DNA from: Hemicentrotus pulcherrimus
Taxonomy: Eukaryota > Echinodermata > Echinoidea > Camarodonta > Strongylocentrotidae
DNA length: 15,165 bases
Direction of reading: 5' to 3'
NCBI GenBank assembly: GCA_003118195.1
Contig: BEXV01000821.1
Coordinates: forward strand, 68,130-83,294
Numbering within the stretch: the first letter of the stretch is position 1; the number at the start of each line of letters is the position of its first letter. The notes beneath the pieces are model-generated. The model was not told where the DNA came from. It saw nothing but the letters and a program-made list of their open reading frames with translations, and searched no databases. The translations under genes and the position numbers were made by a program. Positions 1 through 12,400 of this stretch are shown piece after piece.

Positions 1-18
1 ACAACCCGAAAAAAAAAA

Positions 19-46
19 TGCCTCCGGCTACTTTGTAGCGGAGGCA
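19..46. repeat. Perfect short hairpin (TGCCTCCG...CGGAGGCA)
   Basis: TGCCTCCGGCTAC, TTT, GTAGCGGAGGCA forms a 12-bp stem with one bulged G and a 3-nt loop. Together with the adjacent 36-bp inverted repeat it is probably one end of a dispersed transposable element cut by the window edge. Confidence 0.8.
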
Positions 47-80
47 TAAAAAGGAACCTGGAAGAAGATCTGATGTGCTA

Positions 81-187
81 TATATCGTCGCTGTTTTCAC
101 GAAGTGACGGTAGTGAAAAAAAATTGCATTCACTTTGCGTTACGATTTTCCTCACTACCGTCACTTCGTGAAAACAAGGACGATATA
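81..187. repeat. 36-bp inverted repeat (foldback)
   Basis: 81-116 and 152-187 are reverse complements at 34 of 36 positions and share TTTTCACGAAGTGACGGTAG. The 35-nt loop is AT-rich. It is located in the MTO1 intron after exon 14. Confidence 0.9.
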
Positions 188-348
188 GTGTGCTTCACAT
201 TTTTATTATTCCATGCAGTTAAGTCCTTTTACACCCCAAAATACTGTCTTTTTCCCGCTCATCTACCGTACACACAGTTTGGTTGTGGTTTTGTGATGCA
301 ACTCTGAACACCACGTCTAGACAGGACTCAAAGGAGGATGAGACAAAC

Positions 349-445
349 CTGGTATAGTCAAGATCTTCCGGCAGTTCCAGCTCCTCGTCTGCCTGCACTT
401 CAGCAATGGCTGCTTCTTGTTGTGGGATGAGAGGGGCATATATAC
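349..445 (-). CDS. MTO1: MTO1 exon 14: LELPEDLDY segment; last exon inside the window
   Basis: The acceptor ATCCTGTAG is followed by GTATATATG. The exon encodes [20 protein letters not shown] and then [10 protein letters not shown], equivalent to the LP.DLDY motif that precedes the C-terminal tRNA-binding helices. It ends ACCAG before GTTTGTCT. Read-through past this point gives no family similarity, so a splice here is needed. The remaining C-terminus (GVTPAAI-like segment) is not found in 1-348 and must lie to the left. Confidence 0.88.
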
Positions 446-3400
446 CTACAGGATTCCCGTTAAAAACATTCAATCAGTAATTTGTGGTGGTGGTGGTTAT
501 TTTACCTGACTGCTAAGAAAGCATTAATGCTTGTAAGCTACCAGATGACCGACGGCTTTAGGTCTTCTCCGAGGGACCTGGTAATGAGGATTAATGCCTT
601 ACCAAAGGGCACTAGTCCTCGCCTTGGTTTCGAACCCGGGTCACCAGATTACGAGACCACTGCTCTACCGACTGAGCTATCGCGCCTTCTAGACAGAACT
701 GCTTTTTCAATTTGAGAATTGTTGTATTGGAAATTGTTTTTGTGTTTTTTGTTGTTGATTGTGAAGAGAAACTACAACAATTTGTAGAAAACTAATGTGT
801 CTTTAAAAATTAAAAAATGATGCCATATTCAAAACTTAAATAGACTTAAATATTTTCCTAAAATGATGTATATCTTTAAGCAGATTTTTAAAGTATTTGT
901 TACACAGATGTGACAGTACACCTAAAAAGTCTTGCAATATCTATCTGTCACATCAATTGGATGAAGATCACCCAATTACTACTTCTGGAGAGATTTATCA
1001 AGTAAGGAGCAGAGAAATAGTGTACTTACCCTCAATTTTCAATCGTTCAGCAAGTCTATGATCCTCTAGCCTCGCGAGACCTTCAGCGGGCAAGGCTGCG
1101 GCAAGATGGTGGACTGTCAGTCCTGGAAACTGTAATATGTCCATTGCACTATAAAAGAAAACCAATATGAAGCCATAGATAAGATACATTTACAAAATAA
1201 TGATGAAAGAAAATCCAAAGGTGTCCGCTAACTCTAATAATGTAGCTTGTTATTTGCCTCTTGCATGAATATCATAGTTAACAGTCAAATGAAATCATGT
1301 TATTGTTTTTAATCATTTTTTGGGAGAGCTGCTGATTTTAAACAAGAGAATGACTTTGCACAATACAGTAACATCCATTACATTTTATAAATCAAATTTC
1401 TGCTGAAACACAAGTAACACATTCATGTATTAGTATTACACATAGATACCACTTCATGAGTCTTTTTTTTAAATGTGAATGTTTCTCAAGAGGTTCAGCA
1501 CTGTCATTCATTAAAGGGACTTGGTAACATTGTTCAGATGAGAGATGGTGGTGCTAAGGTAGTGACTTCAATGCTAGATGTACAATTAAAGATAATCTGA
1601 AAATTTGAGTGAAAACGGACTATTATTCATGGTACAAATTGGGAAAAACTGATCTGATCGATTCCTTAATTCTCTCAACTATATTATTACAATTTTATCA
1701 CATTTTAGGTCATTGCAAATCTCAAAAAGCAATTAAATGGCTCTACATTCCATTCCAGACATTTAAGTGTTGACAGATTTTTTTATAGCCTGTTTTATGT
1801 CTTTTTTCATGGAAAAACGGTTGGGAAAATTCAAAAATGGTTGGGAGAATTTACCGTTAATCACTGTTAGAGGTTGCCTCCCATCGAAGCCTTTAAAGAA
1901 AACCATAGATATCTTAATGGTTTGAGAATTTTTTCAGGATTTTTTGCATGTCAGAGGGTTAGTACAGTAGAAGGAATATAGTAAGTAAAATTTTATACAA
2001 AAAATAAGCAATTTTTGTCATCAACCTTCAACAATGTTACCAAGTCACTTTAAATCTCATTTTGTCTGTTGACCTGTTGTTTCCAAACATTGATTGAAAG
2101 CCATGCTTCTCTAGATGTGCTCTCCGTATACTTTGACTGATCTGAGTAGTTCCTTGCCCTCTTCAAAAACTCTTTTTGTTCTCATTTACTTTTTTCTTCT
2201 TCTTTGTATAGGAGAAGTCACAATACATAAATGTCTTCCAAGCATGTTACCATTGTCAATGAATCTTACCTCATTTTGTCCGGTGACTTGCCGTTTCCAA
2301 ACACTGATTGAACGCCATGATTCTCAAGATGTCTTCTCCACTCATGTCTGTTCAGCTTGACTGATCCGAGCAGGTTCTTGCTCTCTTCAAGAGCTTTTCT
2401 CGTCTCCATGGTGTGCTCAAACCTTTCTTGCGATACACACCCAGCAGCAAAACCTGTAGGAATATATTTCTCACAATTACGACACCAAATTGCTGAATAA
2501 CGGTGGCCTATGGTACTTGCAATCATAAAATAATGTTAGTCCACAAGAATTTAGTCAATATTTTTCTAAGAAAGTTAATAAGATCGAAGGCATAATTTAG
2601 GATTGTCTGATACATCTTGAAATATGAGGATTGCAAGACAGGCAGAAAACAGTATCAAATCAGAAACCTTTTATAAATCCTGCAGTAGAGCTCATGCATA
2701 CCAACACAAAAGACATCAATTCAGATCTTCAACCATAAACGAAAGGCTCGATACAAAAAGCGCAGATTTTTTTTCTTCTAATTCGTAGTGACCATATCCT
2801 GACCTCTGTGTGTGAGCCGGAGGTCAGCATTATCAGGACGAAGGGTCATGCGAAACTCGGTGCGACTGGTGAACATGCGGTAGGGTTCTGAGGTGCCTCG
2901 GGTCGTAAGGTCATCGATCAGGACCCCGATGTAACCCTCGGTTCGGCTGATGGTGAAGGGAGGTCTTCTCCTGGCTTTAAGCACTGCGTTGATCCCGGCA
3001 ATGATACCCTGGGAGAAAGAAATGGACTTAACTTTGGATTTAACTGGGCTCTAGGGCACTTAACATTTGATGTCAGGTTTGACTGGTTTATGTGTAACTT
3101 TATGCACAGGCCCTATACTGCAACAATCCCCCCCCCCCAAAAAAAAATAAATTAATAAATCAATCCCTCTCCAACCTCTAACAATTAACACATGGTGCAT
3201 GTATTTTCTGAAATACAACTTCTGAGCAAATGTAAGATAATGGAATGAAAGTAAACGCCTCAAATCTTCTCATTTACAAGCTTGAACTGGCACCACAAAT
3301 TTCTATTTGAATCATTTTATCTGAACAGATTCATCTCTACCATCTAATCTGTATTACTAATCCCTTTATTCATCCATTTTTATTGCTTAAGTCCCTCGGA

Positions 3401-6400
3401 TAGGACGTTAAATGGAGGCCCCATATGAAGGAGAGTTACCTCCTTTGCACGTTAAGAACCCACTGCACTATTCGCATAAGAGTAAGGGGCAACCCTGGCA
3501 TAGCGGTGTACCTGCAAACCCCAGTATAGTACAACAATACTCTGTATAGATGTATGTACTCCAATTGGAGGAAGAAGTGCCTTTACCTGTGCTGCTGCTT
3601 CTTCATACCCTGTTGTACCGTTTATTTGACCAGCAAAGAAAAGCCTCGGTATCTTCAGTGTTTCTAATGATGGTTTGATCTCTCTAGGGTCCACATAGTC
3701 GTACTCTACACCATAACCTTAAAGAGTAGAAGATTCTGCAGTGAAACTCTTCCTCGATTCACCAGACATATTTGAACTACAATATTTCAGTTACAATGCA
3801 ATGTGTAAAATAAGCAAAAACAAAATGTGAATAATTTCTTAACTGGACTTCATCCTGTTCACAGATAAGAATAATGATGGTTTGATCTTTCTAGGGTAGA
3901 CATAGTCATACTCCACAGTCCACACTGTAACCTTCATAGAAAGTGATGATAACAATGCAGTAATATTCATTTTGGGCAAGTCTGATATACCAAATGACTT
4001 TAATATCGGTTAATACATCACCATCCACTGCACAAGATATTTGTAAACAATGTAATTTCAGAAAAACCATTCCCAGACTCTTCCTCATCTTGTACAAAAT
4101 ACCCAGCTAGTCTACTTCCAGACAACAAACCCAGGACTTTGTTCAGGGTAAGTCGTCCCAGGGGGAAATAGCCCACCAAGGGTAAATGTCCAGGGTATAA
4201 TTGTCTAGGATGGGTGGGGAAGAAGGAAGCAGTCTGTGATTATGGTCTTGTTCTTTAAACAAAATTTAATAACTCAACTGACCCCTGGCACCACAAACAA
4301 AAATCTGTGACTGTTTACCCCCACCCCCTCCCATAAGTGAATAAATAATACCAAAATAACTAATATACAGAACAAAGGAAAGTCTATTTGTATATAGATT
4401 GATAGCACAACGGAAAGTTTCATAAATACACTGGTCATCTTTTCTTCTAAAAAAACTGCAGATGCTGCAGCTTTGCACGACAATACCACAATTCATGGTT
4501 AAAAGGTACATGATACGATTGAAATGTTGTCTATCCTGTCATGATGGCAGCGGTGGGATGCAAACACCAATGCAATAAAAAGTTACTGATGTATAGTAAC
4601 TATATTTTTCAAACAACTGCCATCTGACGAAGAAGAGATAGATGATTGTACATACCTGGTTTGGTCATTGTGGCACCCTCTAGACCCTTGATGCTGTTAA
4701 CACACTTTTCTTGGAGGTCTGGAGGAAGGGTCACAGAGAATCCCTGCATGTACACAATATCTGTATTCAGGCCTAGGTTTAAAAAATTAAGGAAATAAAC
4801 ACTAAATGAAATCAAGCAAATGACTGATAGCACTTTTAACACACTTCTGCCTTCTTCACAGGTAATACTGATGAGAATAGATCATAACCCTAAAGAAAAA
4901 TCTACCAACAGAGATAGTTTGCTGTCATTGCAGCTTTTTATTCTCCTCATCAAATAAAAACAGTAAAATAAAAGAAAAGAGAGTGGCATAAAACAGTAAG
5001 GATAGCAAACTTGACAACTTCTATGGGCTTTTTGGCATTTGTTCCTGAACACATGACTAGCTGTCTAAAAAGAATCATATATCTCTGAAGGTTATTGATA
5101 AAGACATCCTGATATCAGCACTTGAATTGCAAAGGGATACAGGTGGAGTTGGCATATTGTTGAAACAAATACTTTTTTGGCAAGTTATATTAGTTAAAAT
5201 TTCTAACAAACATGACTTTGATGCTGCTTGTAAGTATTGGCTTGCATGGTGATGTAGATATACAGGCAGGTTTCAGAGCAGGAAAGAGCACAACTGAGCA
5301 TATTCTAAATCTTAGAATACTCTGTGAGAAGCACCTGCAACACCAGCAAAACCTCTACCACGTCTTCGTGGACTTCAAGAAGGTGTTCAACAGAGTTTAG
5401 CATGCAGCTTTGTGGGCAACCATGAGGCTGTATAACATCAACACCAACCTGATCAGAACCGTAGAATGCCTCTACGACAAGGCAACCAGCGCAGTCTATC
5501 TTGACAACAACATAGGAGAATGGTTCCGAACCACAACCGGAGTACGTCAAGGATGTCTGCTCTCTACCACTCTCTTTAACATCTTTTTAGAGAGAATAAT
5601 GGATGACGCACTAAAAGACCATAAAGGAACAGTCAGCATCAGAGGCAGGACAATTACAAACTTGCGTTTTGCTGACGACATTGATGGCCTAGCTGGACAA
5701 GAGCAAGAGCTAGTCAACTTGGTAAACCACCTTCAAAAGGCCTCCACGTCAAATGGCATGCAGTTCAGTGCAAAAAAGACCCGATTGATGACAAAAAACA
5801 CCAATGGCATCGGCACCGACATAACGTAAATGGCAAGAAACTGGAGACAGTCCGTAGCTTTAAATATCTGGGAGCTATAGTATCGGATGAGAATCCAAAC
5901 TTGAAGTATTCTCCAGGATAGCCCAGACCACAGCTGCAGTGACCAAACTAAAAGTCATCTGGACAGACAAAAACATCGCCAGATCAGACTGATGCGCTCC
6001 TTGGTCATGTCCATATTTCTGTATGCATGTGAAACGTGGACCATAACAGCAGACATTGGAAGAAGAATACAGGCTCTGGAGATGAGATGTTTCCGCAGAC
6101 TCCTTGGTATCTCCTATAGAGATCTCATAACCAACGAGGTAGTGAAAAACAGAATTCAAAACGCCATCGGGCCGTATGAAGACCTCCCGATTTCAGTAAA
6201 AAGACGTAAACTGAAGTGGTACGGGCGCGTCAAACGATCATCTGGACTGGCCAAGACTATCCTACAGGGAACAGTAAAGGGAGGAAGACGAAGAGGCAGA
6301 CAGAAGAAACGATGGGAAGAAAACATCAAAGAATGGACTGGTCTTGACTGGAACATCATACGGTGGAAAGCTGAGAACCGTGAGAAATGGAGGAAGCTGG

Positions 6401-9400
6401 TTGTAAAATCTACAGTGGTGCCCCAATGGTCAGCCAAACTACGGAACAGATGAGATGAGAGAGTAGATATACAGTAGGCTTGCGGTGCACCATGTGAGAG
6501 AGAGGGAGAATTGAAGAGCAACTCCCGCCACCCATCCTCTCCAAGCGCTATAAGCTAAGAAAGATAACCAACAGTTCTTTTCAGGACTACACACACTCAA
6601 AAAAGATTACCGAGAGTCCTTTTGAGGACTCTTCAATCCTCCCTCTCTCTCACATGGTGCACCCACAAGCCTACTGTATCAACATAACTTTATCCATAAT
6701 ATACAGTAGTTGTATGAAGATGTTTCAATTATGAACAGAGTAGTCAGTCTCAGGAATACGAGAAGAATTAATTAGAAAAGATGAACCAATAGGTAAACAA
6801 TAATCTTACCTTCAGGCTCGAGCCAGATTTGATGTGGCCTGTCACCAAACCTCAAGCACTTAGACTCAATTGAGGGACAATACCTGAGTAAAATACATAA
6901 TTGACACCATTAATATTGTCATTAACATGAATATCATCATCACAATGTCATCGATATCATTATTGTTATCCTTTTTATCACTTCTATCACGGGACCCCTT
7001 GGTGGAACAGCACCACCATGTTGGTGCATGCAGAGTAGGGCCATCCAGCTGTTTATCTACTATAATATGTGTACATATTGTGAAATGTTTTGATTATAGT
7101 ACTTCTTTTCATACGGAAATTAATTCAAATCAAATCGCTAAGCCAATAGTTCCTTAATCATCAACACCCCCATTTTATGTTTTCCAGTTCAATGTTCATC
7201 TATCTCATCCATGGAATACCGGTATCCATATTTCTTCCATCTACACAGATTTATACTTTTTTTACTTGCCTCAAAACACCAAGTAAAATTACAAGAATAC
7301 GTGTAGAGCTACAACTAAATTATTTCACAAACTTACTAAGTTTTTTGTATATGTATATGAAATATTGATTTGTCCTGATTTATCTTTCTTGAGATTGTGA
7401 CATATGAAAGCTTTCATCTAAAAGTATTCAACGAAGTCCCTAATTCAACCAGTCCAGCTTTCATTCTTTAGTACCGAAAACTTAAACAAAAAAAATTATT
7501 TCATGTACATAGTACGGATGGCAGTTTTTGGATAAGGGATTGGGTAACTTTGTCTCCAATTCTGAAACAAAATCCTGGATTCAGCCTTATCGCTTGTCTG
7601 ATTATGAAGATATTTATGAATGGAAATCAAAATCAAAGTTTTTGCATCTTTCTAATGGATTTCATAATACTACAGTCTATTGGGGAAAACAAGTATGGCA
7701 AAACCGGTCACTCAAAGATTTTTACTTTTTTGAGGCACTTCTTGATCATTTTGAAGCGCAATTTCTTTCGGGCTTCAATATTACACCATATCACAGACAC
7801 TGATAACATGTAGGGCCATGCATCTCAGATTTAACATTGTTAAATGATGCCTTTAAGATGAAGGTCTCGTACCTAGGTCCATTGGCTTCCTCCTGAACAT
7901 GGACATTGAGATGCTGGTTATCGATGCATATACGATGTACTTCCGGATTGGAATGCGTCAGGTGACAGATAACCTGATCTTCAGGCTGTGGAGATAAGAA
8001 AATTATAAATCCAGTTGAGACATGAATTAAGAATGACAAAATAAGATCAAAGTAAGTCTAATGATAATGAAAAGGTTCATCTTTATTTGTTTTGGTGTGT
8101 ACCAATCAACTATGTTCAGGGTGAAATACGACACCATCACAGGGGTTAACATCAATTTTTCTCCCTTGATTTCCAGAGCATAATATTGAGGACACATGTG
8201 TGTTAGGCCCCTGTTTACATTTTAATACTTTGGTGGTTCTCTGCAGATATTAGTTTACCCCTGTCCTGACTGAATGACTCGACCTGGCAACATCACTGAC
8301 GAAAGGTTTGGGCGAACCAAGGCATTGCATATGTAGATTCAAAGTACCTGTTCGCATCAAAACATTTTAAATCCCTTTCCAACGAATCTATGACCTTTAA
8401 CCAGTTGAATGCTAAGCCCAAGAAAAATGGGTCTATGCAAATTGTGTGTTAAGCCCGGCGCACACAACACAATCCTGTACGATCCGATTTCGGTAGAAAG
8501 GGCATTCATATTAGATACGGTCTAAACAACAACTATCGTCAAGATTTTGGTTCAAAATAACGATAATAATATAACTGGAATTTTAATGCAATTGAATCTT
8601 CTAATCAGAATAAAAGCCAAGTTGACTTCAAATTGTAGACAATTGCACTACTTGTCTGAAGTCAGTGTTTGGCTTTTTCCCCCACCAAGGAAGCATGAAT
8701 CCCTCAAATTTAATATTTGATCAATCATATGACTATTCAGATCCTTGGTCATTAAGATTCTACATGTTTGAATGTTCGTATAAAAATTTCATCACAAAAT
8801 TCTTCCAAAATAAAAACATAGTTAGATCGTGTAGAATGAGCCAGGCTTTGTTCTAAAACAAAGTATTATCCAATAGGCTAAGCAGTGTACATTACAGTGT
8901 ACATGAAATGTCTCTCTTATTGAGTTTGCTACCGTCATCAGCCATCATTTACCTGTATTGCTACCCTGTTTGTCATAAAAGAGAAAGGTATCGGAGGTAT
9001 GTCTCCATGGTTTGCTGTCAGCTCAGTGTAATCTATCGTCCTTCCATCCAAACGAGGAGGAGTACCTACATCAAGCGAGAACACAATATGAAGGGAAAAA
9101 AAGAAGAGGAAGAAGAAGACCGAAAAAGGAAAAAGGAAGGGAAATATTGATCATGGTTACAACAAAGAAAGAAGAAATCAATAAATTATGTGTAAAATAA
9201 ATAGTGGTTAACAAAATCAAATTGGGAGAACAAGGGAAGAATGAAAAGAAAAAAATGACAGGAAATATATCAACAAGTAGTATGGTAGTATCAGCAAGAA
9301 AGGACAGGAAGGTCCAAGACAGAAGAATGTATAATATTAAAGAGAATAATAGAGTTTGAATAGGTATTTGAAGAAAGAAAAAATCTCTAGATTATAACAT

Positions 9401-12400
9401 TTTATTGATACATCTATATTCGAGGAAGATACACACATAACCAGACAAATAGGCACACAGCCAAGAGAAGAAATGAGTTGCATATAGAAAAGCACTCTGG
9501 CAATGTCGGAAATTGTCTTTTAAAAGGCTTTTCAAAGAAAGAACCCATTAATAATATGATCTTTACTTTAAAGCTTTATACGGGAAAGACATGCCAAAGT
9601 TCCTTGATGAACCTAAATCATACTGTACTTGAAATATGCATGCTTACCTGTTTTTAGTCTTCCAAGTGTAAACCCAGCATCTTCAATCCTCTTGGCCAGA
9701 CCAACTGAGGGCTCATCCCCTATTCTTCCAGCAGGTCTCCTCTCTACACCCAGGTGGATCTCTCCTCTTAGGAATGTTCCGGTTGTTATGACAACTGCAC
9801 TGCTACAAATGGTCTCACCATTCTCTAGAATACAAAGAAGTCAATTCATTGAAGAATGTAATGAATTAACACTTAGCTGAGAGACTTTATCTGCTTTGCT
9901 GCAGTGGTAGTTTAATATTGTCCCACCTTTTCTATGTGCAATGAACATAGGTTTCCTGGCGATATCATCATACAAATTCATGCCAAGTCACTAAGATAGC
10001 TTATGAAATACACATTTGTAGGCATGTCAAGATGCACATAGAATGCAAAACCCATAGTTGTTGTTGCATGTCATCGCATCTAAAAGTAAAATATGACATA
10101 TTTGAATGATAGTTATGACCGGGGTAATAATATATATATCTGTAAAGCGCTTTGAGAGGGCCTTCGGTCTTGAAAAAGCGCTATATAAGAACTAGCTATT
10201 ATTATTATTATTATAGGTTTGCTCCTATTTGACTGAGGTTCTTATAATAGCTTTCAATCATGACACTAGATCTCTTCCTTTATGTAAAAAACACCACAGT
10301 CCATGCCTTTGTGCTCAGGGCATGTCATTACATGACACTATGAATATGATGGACAAAGAAAGCGGACAAAATATACAGTTCCTCATTTAGACAAAGGAAC
10401 ATCCCTTCACTGCTATTATGTAAGAATGTGTAGAACAGGTGTCACATGCATATTCACCTGTTCTACACATTTGTACATAATAGCTGTGAAGGGATGTTCC
10501 TTTGTCTACATGAGGAACTGTATATTTTGTCCGCTTTCTTTGTCCGCCATATTCATAGTGTGACACTATATTTCACTAAAGCTTCCCATTTAAATTCCAA
10601 AAAAATATGCCTGCGTATAGTCTTTGATGAACATGATGACCTTTGTGTCCCTCTCAGATAATGGTGTCAGACAAAATTTGCCTAAATTATAGAGGTTTTG
10701 AGGAAACAACGCTTTAATAGCATGACTCTGTACTTACCCAACACTACCCCCGAGCACACTGGCTTTTCACCACGGGAACCATCCATCTCGGCCGCGTCCT
10801 CCCCTTGGATGATAAGGTCTTCTACAGGAGCAGCCCTGACAGTCAGGTTTGGTGTGTTAAGTATCTCCTCCTGCATGTAACTCTGGTACTGATCCCTGTC
10901 GATCTGGGCGCGTAGTCCCTACAATTGACAAGTAGAACAACAAATGAGTTACCGTAAAAACTAAGAACTTCTGCGACAGGACACTTCAGCAGACTGTTAA
11001 AAATTGCAGTTTTTCAAACTAAGATTCTTTCAATAATTTCAAAATGTTAGTGTTGATTCAAAAGCATTTTGTGATTCAATTGACTCGCAAGATGAAACTT
11101 TTGCAAATTTGTACCACTCACAATTGGCAAACATTTAATAAACATGAACATTTCTGGTTTGCAGTAGTCCATTCTCTGCTAATGTTCATATTTGGCAATA
11201 CTTGCCATTTACCAAGTCAAGGAAATGGTAAAATATGCCAAATTAAGACTGTTGACAAACCAAAGAAACAAAGACAATTATTAAGATGAAAAGTAATAAC
11301 GATGAGGTTACACACATAAATGTGTAGTGATAGAATAGCCAATTGTTTCATGTTTCACACATATAATTTCAAGCCACTGTGATGAATAAATTATTTCATG
11401 CTCTTGTATCTCACCCAAACTGCAGGTCCTTTCCGTCTGTTCAAAACTTTGTACTGGATGCCAGCTTTATCTATTAGAAAGATAAGACAATTTTTCATGT
11501 TTTACAGTATCGTACAGTAAATTTATGATATAAAAGGAAAAAGAAATGAGTTCACTTGAAGCTGGCTTATGTTGAAGCATGTATTTGAATGATGTATACA
11601 AATATTGTTTTGAAATTGGTTGTATAAATGGTAAATGTGCATTTTTGTGTTTGATACAAAAATTAAAATTGCAAAGAAATGGCAAAAAAAAAAAAAAAAA
11701 ACCCATTTGTTTGGTCTGATATTGGCAGAACTAGCACCCCTAAAGCTATGAGGAAGGTCTTCATCAAGTTCAACTTACCACAGAGTCTTGCAGAGATCCC
11801 ATCAAGAGCATCAATCTCTCTCATGAGATGACCCTTACCAATGCCTCCAAACGATGGGTTACACGACATTACACCTAGACAAAAGAGAGAAAAGAAAACA
11901 GAGTTAAAGAACCAATAAAGTAGAACTACATGTATGTGCAGAATCTATTGTCATGAACAATTGGGAGTGGTTGCGATAAGTACCAGAGTTACAGCTAGGC
12001 CTCTGTATTATCTGGTTATTTTAGTTTTGCTCAAAGCTAAACACAAAAGCGTTTTTTTTTTTTCTTGCTGATTTGAGCAGGCTCTTGCTCTCTAATTCCA
12101 TCACAGACATGAGAACCAAAGCTACTATCCTTGCTTCATATTTCAACTTCATTTTTGTAATTAAATTCTATTTCATGAAACATTGACAGTTCCTGAGGCT
12201 TCTTTTGAATGTTTACACACTTTCTAGAATTGTGCTTTAATAAACAAGTTGCATTTCATGATCTGAACATCATTGTACTACCCTCTTACCTATGGTTTCA
12301 ATCTTATGCGTCAGGAGTAGGGTCTGGGCACCCATACGTGCCGCTACACCTGCTGCTTCACACCCAGCGTGTCCTCCTCCGACCACTATCACATCGTATC

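Larger units (their letters stand above)
4773..6809 (-). other. MTO1 intron 8
   Basis: This is the longest intron. It contains the broken LINE (about 5250-6453) and the inverted repeat at 6470-6678. The left part (4773-5249) and the final 130 bp hold nothing recognisable. Confidence 0.8.

Noticed and set aside
1..348. Remaining C-terminal exon of MTO1
   Set aside because: No segment encodes the expected SRIPGVTPAAI-like C-terminus in any minus-strand frame, so it must lie left of the window.
614..690. Functional tRNA-Thr gene
   Set aside because: Boxes A and B are present, but the anticodon stem does not pair and the acceptor end continues into a SINE body, so it is a tRNA-derived SINE head.
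6156..6521. 121-codon minus-strand open frame
   Set aside because: It is the complement of the LINE reverse transcriptase C-terminus and the following inverted repeat; no independent coding evidence.
7528..7813. Two overlapping plus-strand open frames of 91 and 87 codons in MTO1 intron 7
   Set aside because: They match no family I recognise, lie antisense in an AT-rich intron, and the existence of two long frames over the same bases suggests chance.
8665..8856. 63-codon plus-strand open frame in intron 6
   Set aside because: Short, AT-rich, unrelated to known families, and it overlaps the hairpin at 8612-8677.
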